Source of the DNA: an uncultured Paracoccaceae bacterium
Lineage (GTDB): Bacteria > Pseudomonadota > Alphaproteobacteria > Rhodobacterales > Rhodobacteraceae
Reading direction: 5' to 3'
Length of the DNA: 64,000 bases
Assembly (NCBI GenBank): GCA_937872465.1
Contig: CALMSR010000024.1
Coordinates: 1-64,000, forward strand
Part shown: positions 18,801 through 26,621 of the stretch, piece after piece
How the letters are laid out: every line of letters starts with the position of its first letter
How positions within the stretch are numbered: the first letter of the stretch is position 1
The notes under the pieces: model-generated
The model's database searches: none
Told to the model about the DNA's origin: nothing
What the model saw: the letters and a program-made list of their open reading frames with translations, nothing else
Made by a program: the position numbers and the translations under genes

Positions 18801-19071
18801 GCACGATGTGTTGCGCGGCGGAACAGGCCGTCATCACCGGTGTCATGGCAAACGCGACGCCATTTCGCACCAGGCCCGGCACTGCGTCGTCATCACACAC
18901 GGACGGAACGATGTGGTGGGCCGGGAAACCGCGGAATGTCCGGCCCCCGTCATCCTCCCACCGGGCGATGCAGGCCTCGCCTGGCGATCTCGGTTCGGTG
19001 CCCGGTGCATGATGGCGCCGCGGTCGGGACATGGAAGGGAAGAGTTCGTCGAAGTCAGCTGCGGAGATCAT
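18793..19071 (-). CDS. Small protein, SAADF family copy C
   Basis: A 92-residue protein that opens MISAADFDELFPSMS and contains ACIARWEDDGGRTFR. The same two blocks occur in the two other family members in this window (31745-32035 and 44701-45039), so it is a real conserved gene of unknown function. The start at 19071 is chosen by alignment with those copies and has AAAGGA upstream. After the second block its sequence differs from the other two, and the end overlaps a usp remnant, so the tail may have been replaced. It lies 74 bases downstream of a DUF1127 gene, mirroring the other two loci, where the upstream gene also ends in a DUF1127 domain. Confidence 0.6.
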   Translation of the reverse strand: MISAADFDELFPSMSRPRRHHAPGTEPRSPGEACIARWEDDGGRTFRGFPAHHIVPSVCDDDAVPGLVRNGVAFAMTPVMTACSAAQHIVPL

Positions 19072-19145
19072 GATCGGTCCTTTCCGTCCGTTCAAACCGT
19101 CCGGTGGGTGCCCGTGCGTCCGACGATCGCACGCACGGGCGCCGT

Positions 19146-19445
19146 TCACGCCGCCAGCTGAAACGCGTCAGATTCCTCATCTGCTTCGGTCTTGGGACCG
19201 GCCAAAGGGCTCATGCGGAGTTCCCGATCGGTGAGTTCTTCCGCAAAGCGCGGAATATCGGCGCGGTGAATTCCGATGTCGGCAAGCATCCAGTCATCCA
19301 AGTCATTCAGTACCTGGATCATCTTGCTCCGCTGCCAGCGCCGTACCGCCGCGGTCATCCACTGGCGGAGACGGTGGGCGCCGTCATTCGCGATGTGCCC
19401 GCGCCACGCAGGGTCGAGCATTTGGCTTGTCAGGTATCCGGACAT
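19146..19445 (-). CDS. DUF1127-domain protein
   Basis: A 99-residue protein. The central part, RLRQWMTAAVRRWQRSKMIQ followed by LDDWMLADIGIHRADIP, is a standard DUF1127 (PF06568) domain: two basic helices and the LxDIGixRxdI motif. DUF1127 proteins of alphaproteobacteria bind RNA and influence stress and phosphate responses. The ATG at 19445 has GGAGGA just upstream. The next gene on the strand is SAADF copy C. In the two paralogous loci the DUF1127 domain is instead fused to a GreA/Rnk domain. Confidence 0.85.
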   Translation of the reverse strand: MSGYLTSQMLDPAWRGHIANDGAHRLRQWMTAAVRRWQRSKMIQVLNDLDDWMLADIGIHRADIPRFAEELTDRELRMSPLAGPKTEADEESDAFQLAA

Positions 19446-19529
19446 GTCATCCTCCGATTCCGAGATTGCTGAAACCCAAAGCTTCAACGCGGCGCGGCCG
19501 GGAGCACGAGACACAAGCTCCGCGTGCAA

Positions 19530-20099
19530 GGAACCCGGCGGCGCAGGCGCCTCCGCTTCTTCATTCGATCAGTGGGAGATCACGAAAACCCCGGACGAGG
19601 TCAGGCCATACCGGCCAACCCCACCGGGGTTACCGGCGGTTCAGCAGCTTTCCCGCGAAAAGCAGGAACCTCGCATGAAGGCTGAACTTGGTCATGATGC
19701 ATATGTAGGACTTGCGACTGAGCCTTTCAACACCCGCCGCGGCGGGGTGCAACCTTTCAGTACGAAAGCGCCCATGTCTGAACCACGCGTTGAAGATGCC
19801 GCCCGCGGGCGGCAACGGCGGCAACACTGACGTCCGCGGGCGATTGACTAATGCTGGGCGCGTGCCTAACTCAAAGGCCATGTCGGCATATGCAGATCAT
19901 TTCCGGTTGCTCCTGCTGAACCGCCCGCTTCCCCGGGCGGTCTAGGCGCGTTCGCGCCTGTCGTACCGACCGGGGCCTCCTCACATTCCTTGAATGAGCC
20001 CATGACGCCAGTCGTCCGAAGAGAAGCCATGTTCAGCATTCGCCGTTTGCGGCTTTCGAGCCCGCGAAGACTCGTCGGCCAGGGGACGCCGCGTCGCAG
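19530..20099. other. Long intergenic region between divergent DUF1127 and Rnk genes
   Basis: Contains no convincing gene. It holds several GC palindromes: CACC-CGCCG/CGGCG-GGTG around 19732-19750, a perfect GCCGCCC/GGGCGGC at 19798-19813, and leader copy 1 at 19908-19982 (separate entry). The start sites of the two divergent units must lie here. I cannot fix promoters with confidence. Confidence 0.5.
19908..19982 (+). ncRNA. Conserved multi-hairpin leader, copy 1
   Basis: One of four related elements. TCCTGCTGAA is followed by hairpin 1 (19921-19927 CCGCCCG pairs with 19934-19940 CGGGCGG, loop CTTCCC), hairpin 2 (AGGCGC 19944-19949 with GCGCCT 19954-19959, loop GTTC) and a weak hairpin 3, ending in GGGGCCTCCTC. 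Compared with copies 2-4, the stem of hairpin 1 has a T-A pair changed to C-G on both sides, which supports a selected RNA fold. It lies about 118 bases before the Rnk-like gene at 20100. Confidence 0.6.
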
Positions 20100-20480
20100 G
20101 TGGCCATGTTGCCTGACGCCGACCACCGGAATCTCCCGCTGCATCCTGAGACATGCGAAACGGAAGACGATCAGACCCCGCCCGTTCTCGCCCATGTCCT
20201 GCTGCACAAGCTCACCTCATCCGGACCGCCCAGACGTACGGTGCCCGACGATGTCGTGGCCCGGGGGATGCCATGTCAGCTGTTCGATCGATGGCACCCA
20301 GTTGCGGACTGGCTTTCCGTTGCACAGGGCCAGGAAGGCGTTGGGCAGCGGAGTGATGCCGGCTTCCTCGCTTCTAGGTGCGACCTGATTGGGACGCGGG
20401 TCGGAGAACGCGCGCCGCTTCTGTGCGACGACGGCACGATCAGCGCGGTAGCCGTTCTGAAGGTCACTCGTCCCTCCTGA
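20100..20480 (+). CDS. Divergent GreA/Rnk-like domain protein
   Basis: A frame of 126 residues starting GTG (20100) or ATG (20106). Its C-terminal half, TVPDDVVARGMPCQLFDR to VAVLKVTR, lines up position by position with the GreA/Rnk domain of the other genes here (MPDDVVNIGSDVIFRDE to LTILRVTR), although the middle is strongly changed. The charged beta-strand motif YRDE is lost. Either it is a diverged relative or a decaying copy. It lies 69 bases upstream of a normal Rnk gene and downstream of leader copy 1. No good ribosome site is visible. Confidence 0.45.
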   Translation: MAMLPDADHRNLPLHPETCETEDDQTPPVLAHVLLHKLTSSGPPRRTVPDDVVARGMPCQLFDRWHPVADWLSVAQGQEGVGQRSDAGFLASRCDLIGTRVGERAPLLCDDGTISAVAVLKVTRPS

Positions 20481-20549
20481 GCCGAAGACCGCTCCCCTCC
20501 GGATCCGTGCCGGGTTCGTGTTGCAATACCCGTTAAAGGAAGAATACCA

Positions 20550-21002
20550 ATGGAACCTCATGTGACCCAGGCAGCCAGGAAACGCCGCACACGCGCTCCC
20601 GGTATCGTCATCAGTTCAGCCGACCTCGCCCATATCGAAGCGCTGGCGGACGGCGCCATGAAGCGCAATCCAGCGCTGGCGGACCGGCTTCTGGATGAGA
20701 TCGGACGCGCGCGCATCGTCGCGCCCGCTAAGATGCCGAAGACTGTCGTTTCGATCGGCAGCACCGTGACCTACCGGGACGAGACCACCGGGCTCGAAAA
20801 GTCCGTGACGCTGGTGTTTCCGGAGAATGCGGATATCGCCCATCAGCGGGTATCCGTGATGACGCCGATCGGCGTGGCGCTCCTAGGGCTGGCCGAAGGC
20901 GCCGTCTTTTTCTGGGACACGAACGACAACCAGCGCCGGACACTGACGGTGATCCGCGTCGAGCAGCCCTCGGCCGCCAACGTCGATGCGGGCGGATCGT
21001 GA
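20550..21002 (+). CDS. Rnk/GreA-family protein (regulator of nucleoside diphosphate kinase type)
   Basis: A 150-residue protein with an N-terminal helical part (about 20-65) and a GreA/GreB C-terminal domain (about 65-140): VVSIGSTVTYRDETTG, ADIAHQRVSVMTPIGVALLGL and FFWDTNDNQRRTLTV. Rnk-type proteins bind RNA polymerase through this domain. In this family the coiled-coil is short, so it cannot cleave stalled transcripts like GreA. Start at 20550 has AAAGGAAG upstream. The standalone form here contrasts with the two DUF1127 fusions at 30867 and 43828. Confidence 0.88.
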   Translation: MEPHVTQAARKRRTRAPGIVISSADLAHIEALADGAMKRNPALADRLLDEIGRARIVAPAKMPKTVVSIGSTVTYRDETTGLEKSVTLVFPENADIAHQRVSVMTPIGVALLGLAEGAVFFWDTNDNQRRTLTVIRVEQPSAANVDAGGS

Positions 21003-21072
21003 CGCGATCCGCGACGCTGCACTGGCTGCGAGCGACTCCCCGCGGATCGGGTCGGCCGCGCTTGCTCGCCGA

Positions 21073-22782
21073 TCAGTCTGGCAGGGTATAGCGCGCGTTT
21101 ATCAGTTCGCAGATGATCTCCCGCGCTTGCCATGAGTCGATGTCGGAGCGGCGTTCGATCCGCTCGGCTTCGGCAGCAAGGTATTCGTCCCTGATTGCAT
21201 GGCGAAACCAGCTGGAATAGTCGCCGCGGCGGAGATGGTATGTCCACGTCTGCTCGTCGATTCCCTCGGCGATCTGACAGAATACGACGAGATTCTGTGC
21301 CCGCAGGTTGTGGCTGCCAGTGGGACCGCGAAAATAGAAGCTGTGCCATCGCAGGTTGCCTTCCGCGTACTTGCGATGATGGCGAAGCCGCTCCGACCGG
21401 TTCGGCAGTGTCCGAATTGCGAACGGTGGCCGGTTGTCGGCCAGGGTCCAGGTGACGACATGACCCGGCTGGTGAACGAGATCAACAGGCCACGCGAGTT
21501 CCTGATCAGTCGCTTGGGCAAATCGCGTGAGTGTCTCCTCCGGCCTCGGGCCTACCGCGACCACGACATCGACCGGCCTGAGGATGTCGCGTGCCACATG
21601 CTTGGGATGGACGGTGACGAGGATCGTTTCGTGGAGCCGCAGCGGCAGCACGGACGCGGTATGCCCCCATGTGCTCGGCAGTAAGTGATGCGCTTCGTCC
21701 ACGATGATCCAATGTGGTCTGCCGGTGCGGGCCCGCATGGCCTGGAGACTTGGAACCAGCTGTGCAAAGAATCCCGGCCGATCTTCCAGCGTGGTTCCGA
21801 GCAGATTCACACTGACGTTGACAGCCGGATCTTCCAGAATCGCCAGGACTTCGTCGATGCTTGGCGTGCGCCGCTGATTTCCGATGGCAACGACATTCCG
21901 GATGGTGCCGTAGTCGCCCTCGGGATCGAGTATGCACACCTGGTAGTCCTTGGCGATCAGGCGCTCAATGATCCCGGCGGTGAAAGTGGACTTGCCGCAC
22001 CCTGAAGGACCCGCCACCAGGACATTGTGGCCGTATGGCGCAAGAGAAACGGCAGCTCCGTCCACGCCTTTGCCAAGGGTGATCCAATGCTGCGGAAGCT
22101 TGCCGCCCATTCTCTCCAGATCGCTCGCGATCAGTTCGTCGATGAGTTCGACCACTCCGCCGCCGTTAGGTGCGCTCGTCGCGAAGGCGGTGATTTCCTT
22201 GATGGACAATGCGGCGTTGGACACAGCCACGGGGCACTCACACTGCACGAGGAAGGAATGATCGTTCTCCGCGTCACCGACCCCCACGACCTCGTGGCGC
22301 GAGAGGCCTAGTTCGCGGAGCGCGTGCTGCAGGCCGGTTCCTTTGTTCGTGCCCGCCGGCAACAGCATTACCGATCCGCGATTCCCGATGACCTGCACTT
22401 CGAGACCCAGGTTCCAAACGACATCCTGGACCGCTCTGCGGTGCGGTTCGTGCGTTGCGATCAGGACCTCGCCGATCTCCAGGGGTTCGACACCAAGCGC
22501 CTTCAGGTCCTTCACCAATGCGTCAGGCGGCGGGTCGGCAAGTAGCCTGACCTCCCGACTCGCGGGAATGTAGAGCAAAGCGCCGTTCTCAGCGACGATC
22601 ATTTCGAAGAGCTGCGGTCTGGGGCAGACGGTGAGAAGGTCGTCGAGCCGACGGCCAGTTACCAGAATGACGCGCCGTCCGGAAACCCGCAGGCGTTGCA
22701 ATGCGGATTCGGTGGTCGCCGACAAGGTGTCGTTTTCGGCGAGAGTGCCATCGAAATCGGTGACGAGTGCAAGATATCGCAT
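21073..22782 (-). CDS. HAD-IIB phosphatase fused to a HerA/FtsK-type ATPase
   Basis: A 569-residue two-part protein. Residues 1-220 are a Cof/sucrose-phosphatase type HAD hydrolase: DFDGTLAENDTLS with the nucleophile Asp, TGRR, and VVGVGDAENDHSFL with the metal Asp residues. Residues about 235-440 are a P-loop ATPase of the HerA/VirB4-like group: GPSGCGKST, ILDPEGDY, and Walker B with WIIVDEAHHLLPS. The last 130 residues resemble no domain I know and contain RWHSFYFRGP and TWTYHLRRGDYSSWFR. No signal or membrane segment is seen. No toxin-antitoxin, nuclease or helicase partner lies beside it, and its biological role is unknown. Confidence 0.85.
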   Translation of the reverse strand: MRYLALVTDFDGTLAENDTLSATTESALQRLRVSGRRVILVTGRRLDDLLTVCPRPQLFEMIVAENGALLYIPASREVRLLADPPPDALVKDLKALGVEPLEIGEVLIATHEPHRRAVQDVVWNLGLEVQVIGNRGSVMLLPAGTNKGTGLQHALRELGLSRHEVVGVGDAENDHSFLVQCECPVAVSNAALSIKEITAFATSAPNGGGVVELIDELIASDLERMGGKLPQHWITLGKGVDGAAVSLAPYGHNVLVAGPSGCGKSTFTAGIIERLIAKDYQVCILDPEGDYGTIRNVVAIGNQRRTPSIDEVLAILEDPAVNVSVNLLGTTLEDRPGFFAQLVPSLQAMRARTGRPHWIIVDEAHHLLPSTWGHTASVLPLRLHETILVTVHPKHVARDILRPVDVVVAVGPRPEETLTRFAQATDQELAWPVDLVHQPGHVVTWTLADNRPPFAIRTLPNRSERLRHHRKYAEGNLRWHSFYFRGPTGSHNLRAQNLVVFCQIAEGIDEQTWTYHLRRGDYSSWFRHAIRDEYLAAEAERIERRSDIDSWQAREIICELINARYTLPD

Positions 22783-23103
22783 GTGCGGCGGGCGTTCCAG
22801 GGCAAGATGAAGCGCGTAGCCCGCCAGGAGCTTATGCGACCTGTCTTCGCTGTCGCAAGCGCCGCCGCTCCAACTCCGCTTGCGCGTCCAGCTTCAGGTA
22901 GCTGAACGCCTCGCTCCGCCGTGACTATAAGACCGCGCGCCGCGACGCCGATGCTGCCGCAACTTGGTTCGGGGAATTCAAGCCCGTTCTTCCACCTACC
23001 TGGCGCGCCCATGGCGGCGCGCCGGCCAAGGCTCGCCCGGAATGTGACCTATCTGAAGCTTCTCAGGCCCTCCTGACCAAAATTTCGGCGCGCGACGTGA
23101 GCC
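22783..23103. other. Intergenic region, no gene seen
   Basis: About 320 bases between two minus-strand genes. It includes GGCGCGCC-N6-GGCGCGCC near 23005-23027, a strong self-pairing hairpin that could end transcription from the Rieske-FAD gene, though no T-run follows. Nothing else is recognisable. The promoter of the HAD-HerA gene should be here. Confidence 0.4.
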
Positions 23104-24636
23104 TTAGGCGGCTGCGTCCCGCTCCATCTTGACCTCGGCCTCGAGGCTTTCGATATCCCGGCGGATCGTGGCGACGGCGAGCGTCCGGTCGCGGCGCTTG
23201 AAGAGCAGCGAGCAGTCCCTGGCAGCAATTTCGCCATCGATCTCAAGCGTGTCCCATGCCTCGGCGTGGCCGACGTAGTTGATGCGGAGGTCGTAGTGGC
23301 GGCTCCAGAAGAAGGGGATGGCGGTGTGCTTCTCGCGGTAGCCGAGCATGTTGAGAGCCGCCGTCTGCCCCTGGCGCTCGGCAACCACCCAATGCTCGAC
23401 GCGGATCGCATCACCGCCGCGCGGATCGGGCCACCGTGCGATGTCGCCGGCGGCGAAAATCCCCGGGACGCTCGTTTCGAGATAGGCGTCGACGACGACG
23501 CCGCGGTCAACGGTAAGCGCCGCCGCCTCGGCCAGCCGGATCCGGGGACGCACCCCGACGCCAAGGACCACGAGATCGGCCTCGAGCGTGTCACCGCCCT
23601 TGAGCTTCACCTGCTTGCCGTCGATGGCGATAGCGGTGTCCTCGAGGTGGAAGACGACGCCGTGTTCCTCGTGCAGGGAGCGGATGAAATCGCCCAGCTG
23701 CGGACCGAGGACTCTCTCCATCGGCCGTGCCTCGGGCGCCACGACGTCGACCTCGATGCCGCGGGCGCGCAGTGAGGCCGCGACCTCGAGGCCAATGAAG
23801 CTCGCGCCCATGACCACCGCGCGGCGCGCCGTCCCGGCAAGGTCGATGATCGCCCTGCAGTCGGCAAGCGAGCGCAGCGTGCGGACGTGCGGCAGATCGG
23901 CTCCCGGGATCGACAGCCGGACCGGCTCGGCGCCGGTGGCGAGCAGGAGCCGGTCGTAGGGAACGCTGCTCCCGTTGGCGAGCCGGACCTCGCGCGAGCG
24001 CAGGTCGACGCCGGTGGCGTCCGCACCTAGCCACACATCGATGCCGTTCTTGGCATAGAACCCGCCGGAGCGCAGGGGCATCCACGCCTCGGGCGCGGTG
24101 CCGGCGAGGTAGTCCTTGGAGAGGTTGGGCCGGTCGACGGGCAATGCCTCGTCGTTGCTCAGCATCACGATGCTGCCCTGGTAGTCCGCGCGCCGAAGCT
24201 GTTGGGCAGCGGCGAACCCGGCAGCCCCGCCACCAACAATTACGATTTTCCCCGGGGCATTCTCGATGACGCCGCGGGGCGGGCGCGTGGGTGCCGCCTT
24301 CTTCTCGCCGACGAAGACCTTGCCATCGCGCTGTGTCACCGACCAGCACGCGACCGGGCTCAGCGCCGGGGCGCGCAGGGCCTCGCCGGTCCGCAGATCG
24401 AAACAGGCGTGATGCCAGGGGCAGCGGATGGTGTCCTCCACCACAAGCCCGTCGACGAGAGGACCACTGTAATGCGTGCACTCGGCCGCGATCGCGTAGA
24501 TCTCGGCCCCGTGCCGCACAAGCAGGACCCGGGAATCGCCCACATGGCCGACGAGCTTCGCACCGTCCGGAAGCGCGGCGAGCGCGACGCCCTCTGCCAG
24601 GTCAGGTCCGGTTCGCTTGGAATGCTCTTGAGCCAT
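23104..24636 (-). CDS. Rieske-type FAD/NAD(P)H oxidoreductase (AIF-like ferredoxin reductase)
   Basis: A 510-residue fusion. Residues about 8-105 are a Rieske domain: CTHYSGPL and CPWHHACFD give the two Cys and two His ligands of a 2Fe-2S cluster. Residues about 125-500 are a pyridine nucleotide-disulfide oxidoreductase with two binding folds: VIVGGGAAGFAAAQQLRR for FAD and VVMGASFIGLEVAASLRARG for NAD(P)H, plus IFAAGDIARWP. This layout matches AIFM3-like proteins and ferredoxin reductases of ring-hydroxylating systems. The ATG at 24636 is chosen because GGGGAGGAG precedes it and family homology starts there, although the frame is open further up. No oxygenase is nearby, so the electron acceptor is unknown. 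Confidence 0.9.
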   Translation of the reverse strand: MAQEHSKRTGPDLAEGVALAALPDGAKLVGHVGDSRVLLVRHGAEIYAIAAECTHYSGPLVDGLVVEDTIRCPWHHACFDLRTGEALRAPALSPVACWSVTQRDGKVFVGEKKAAPTRPPRGVIENAPGKIVIVGGGAAGFAAAQQLRRADYQGSIVMLSNDEALPVDRPNLSKDYLAGTAPEAWMPLRSGGFYAKNGIDVWLGADATGVDLRSREVRLANGSSVPYDRLLLATGAEPVRLSIPGADLPHVRTLRSLADCRAIIDLAGTARRAVVMGASFIGLEVAASLRARGIEVDVVAPEARPMERVLGPQLGDFIRSLHEEHGVVFHLEDTAIAIDGKQVKLKGGDTLEADLVVLGVGVRPRIRLAEAAALTVDRGVVVDAYLETSVPGIFAAGDIARWPDPRGGDAIRVEHWVVAERQGQTAALNMLGYREKHTAIPFFWSRHYDLRINYVGHAEAWDTLEIDGEIAARDCSLLFKRRDRTLAVATIRRDIESLEAEVKMERDAAA

Positions 24637-24793
24637 CGACTCCTCCCCGGCGTTGCAAGGATCGGGTTGCCGCGTGCGAAGGGCCGCACCGGACGTGGCC
24701 CCACCCGTAGCCGGCAGGGACCGAAAGTGTGACGGAGACTCGTTGCCTCCGTCGCCGTTTGTCGTAGCATGCCATCCCCACGCGCGGGTCCGG

Positions 24794-25474
24794 TCAGAAT
24801 CGCTCCGCGAACTGCTGGGCGAGCGCGTCCGCCGTTGCATCGGCGATGACGTACATGTGCTGCGTCATCTCAGTCCACGTCCGCGCCTCTTCCAAGTATT
24901 CCTTGCCGAGCAACTGCTGGATCTGGGCGATGTGGTGGCCGCCATGCGCCTGCAAGAGCCCCTCGACGGCGTCCTTCGGCAGGTACGGGTTTGCAGTGCT
25001 CAGGAAATCGGCGATCCCCGTCGCATTGCCGAGCAGCATCGCCGTCGCGTCGGATTGCTCGCCGGTGTCCCCAGCGACGGAGGCATCGAGATAGGCCTTG
25101 ACCGCGCCGTAGTGTCCGGCGAGCAGTTCGAAGAACTGCGCCCTGGCATCGGCCCCGTAGAACGGTTCAATCGAGGCAGCAATCGCCTGCGCATTGGCGA
25201 CGACCTGAACTTCGGCCGCGTCCTGCGCGGCTGCATCGCCGGCGAGTTGGGCGACCACGACGTTGCGGACCCAGAAGACGTGACCGATCCAGAGATCGCG
25301 AAGCACCGCCTTGGTCGCGTCGACCTCGCTCTGGTCCGCCGTCGCCGCGGCGAGCACGACGGGCGCGTGGTCGTGCGCCTGCGTCTCCAGTGGGCTCTGC
25401 GCGTTCGCGGGCTGCGTCAGCAGTATTCCGAACGTCACGGATGCTGCGATCGTCACCAATCTTACTATTTGCAT
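24794..25474 (-). CDS. Secreted helical protein of unknown function
   Basis: A 226-residue protein with a clear signal peptide (MQIVRLVTIAASVTFGILLT, then ANAQ) and a mature part predicted to be all helical, with repeated His and acidic residues (HGGHH, HVFWVRNVV). It resembles uncharacterised periplasmic proteins with LWxxHvfWvRN near the start. I cannot give it a function. GGAGAG precedes the start. Its upstream region (25551-25616) shares a long conserved block with the promoter region of the GMC dehydrogenase operon and lysR at 29263, so both may be controlled by the same LysR-type regulator. Confidence 0.75.
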   Translation of the reverse strand: MQIVRLVTIAASVTFGILLTQPANAQSPLETQAHDHAPVVLAAATADQSEVDATKAVLRDLWIGHVFWVRNVVVAQLAGDAAAQDAAEVQVVANAQAIAASIEPFYGADARAQFFELLAGHYGAVKAYLDASVAGDTGEQSDATAMLLGNATGIADFLSTANPYLPKDAVEGLLQAHGGHHIAQIQQLLGKEYLEEARTWTEMTQHMYVIADATADALAQQFAERF

Positions 25475-25550
25475 GGGGAGAGCTCCTGTTTGTGAGAAAT
25501 TGCCAGCCTTTGCTCGAAGCCACGAACCTGCGCTGCCTATCCCTTATGTA

Positions 25551-25616
25551 ACCGACCCATGCATCATGCAAACGAATATTATTACCAGTTAAGTGCATAA
25601 TTTTTGCATCGTTCAT
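25551..25616. promoter_or_regulatory. Putative LysR-regulated control region, copy A
   Basis: About 66 bases here match the lysR/GMC intergenic region (29263-29331): both start with ACCGAC, share GCAAACGAAT (25568-25577 and 29280-29289), and share AGTGCA exactly 24 bases after the start of that block. The 3' part contains TGCATAATTTTTGCA, an interrupted palindrome of the T-N11-A kind that LysR proteins bind. It lies 77 to 142 bases upstream of the secreted-protein gene. Confidence 0.6.
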
Positions 25617-25672
25617 GTGTCGCGAGAGGCCTGCGCCGCGAAGACCGCGGCCAAGCGCAGCACGCAGCGTCA

Positions 25673-26027
25673 TCAGGACGTCTCGGAGGACCCGGCATCG
25701 TTGTCCAACTCATCCCGGGCGGCGTAAACGAGGGTTATCGTGTCACCGCGCTCCAGGTCTCGTAGTCGGTCAAGGTCACTGGATTCCGGCGCAGTTCCGT
25801 TGCAAAGCGTTGGTGAAACTCCTCCCATCAGGCGGGATCGTGTCCGAACCATTTCCGCAACTCGTGCTGGGCGACAGGTCTTTGACCCAATGATCGATTG
25901 CCGCATCCGCCCTTTTGACCCCACGCGGCCAAAGCCGGTCGACCAGGACCCGTGTCCCATCCTCGGCTGACGGGCTTGCATAGGCGCGCTTCAGCCTGAC
26001 GTTCTTGGCCGCCACCCCGATACCCAT
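25673..26027 (-). pseudogene. DUF488-family gene, frameshifted and interrupted
   Basis: The start is normal: MGIGVAAKNVRLKRAYASPS, then DGTRVLVDRLWPRG, the hallmark of DUF488/YeaO-type proteins. After DLSPS the frame is lost. The expected LRKWFGHDPA is readable in another frame but is followed by an in-frame TGA, and the final block TLVYAARDE needs another frame. The start overlaps the region just before the cytochrome c stop, so it was the last gene of the GMC dehydrogenase operon. An intact relative lies at 33842. Confidence 0.85.
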
Positions 26028-26028
26028 T

Positions 26029-26490
26029 TCAACGCTCCTGTGCTTGCGCTCCATTTCTATCCGTCGAGCCATCCTGAGGCTCAGGCGGCGTCAGGCGGCC
26101 CTCGGCGTCAAACGTCCCCAGGTAGGCGATGACGTCGGCGATATCCTGGTCATTCGGGAGACCGGGAAAGCTCATCCTCGTCCCTGGGGCCAGCTTTCGC
26201 GGCGCCCGGAGATACGTGGTCAGGGTCGCTTCATCCCAGACCAGCCCTGAGTCCCCGATCGCCGAGGAATACCTGTAGGTGGGATTCGTTCCCGCGGGCC
26301 GTCCGACAACTCCGTTCAGTGCAGGGCCTACACCGTTTCTGGCGTCGGGGCCGACCTTGTGACAGGCAAGGCATTTCTTGAAGACGGCGGCGCCGACCTC
26401 GGCATCGCCGGCAGGCGGTTTCTCCTGCGCCTGGGCCGGCCCGATGAGGCCAAGAAAAACAGTCGCGACTGCAAAGAGGACAGACTTCAT
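26029..26490 (-). CDS. Class I cytochrome c
   Basis: A 153-residue periplasmic c-type cytochrome. A signal peptide (MKSVLFAVATVFLGLIGPAQ, then AQ) precedes KKCLACHKVGP with the CxxCH heme site, NGVGPALNGVVGR, and GTRMSFPGL with the axial Met, the pattern of cytochrome c2/c550 proteins. The start at 26490 is preferred over an ATG 12 codons upstream because it gives a clean signal peptide and has GGGAAGAGG upstream. It follows the GMC flavoprotein and its small subunit, so it most likely takes electrons from that dehydrogenase and passes them to the respiratory chain. Confidence 0.92.
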   Translation of the reverse strand: MKSVLFAVATVFLGLIGPAQAQEKPPAGDAEVGAAVFKKCLACHKVGPDARNGVGPALNGVVGRPAGTNPTYRYSSAIGDSGLVWDEATLTTYLRAPRKLAPGTRMSFPGLPNDQDIADVIAYLGTFDAEGRLTPPEPQDGSTDRNGAQAQER

Positions 26491-26621
26491 TCCTCTTCCC
26501 TCCGAATATTCGCGGCAAGTCGCCATGAGCCGACCTCCGAGCCCCTTCGGTGTGCAGGCGTAACCTCGGACGGGCCTGGAGGCTGCCGGGCCGAGGTTTC
26601 ATTGGGCCGGTGGGCTTTCCA

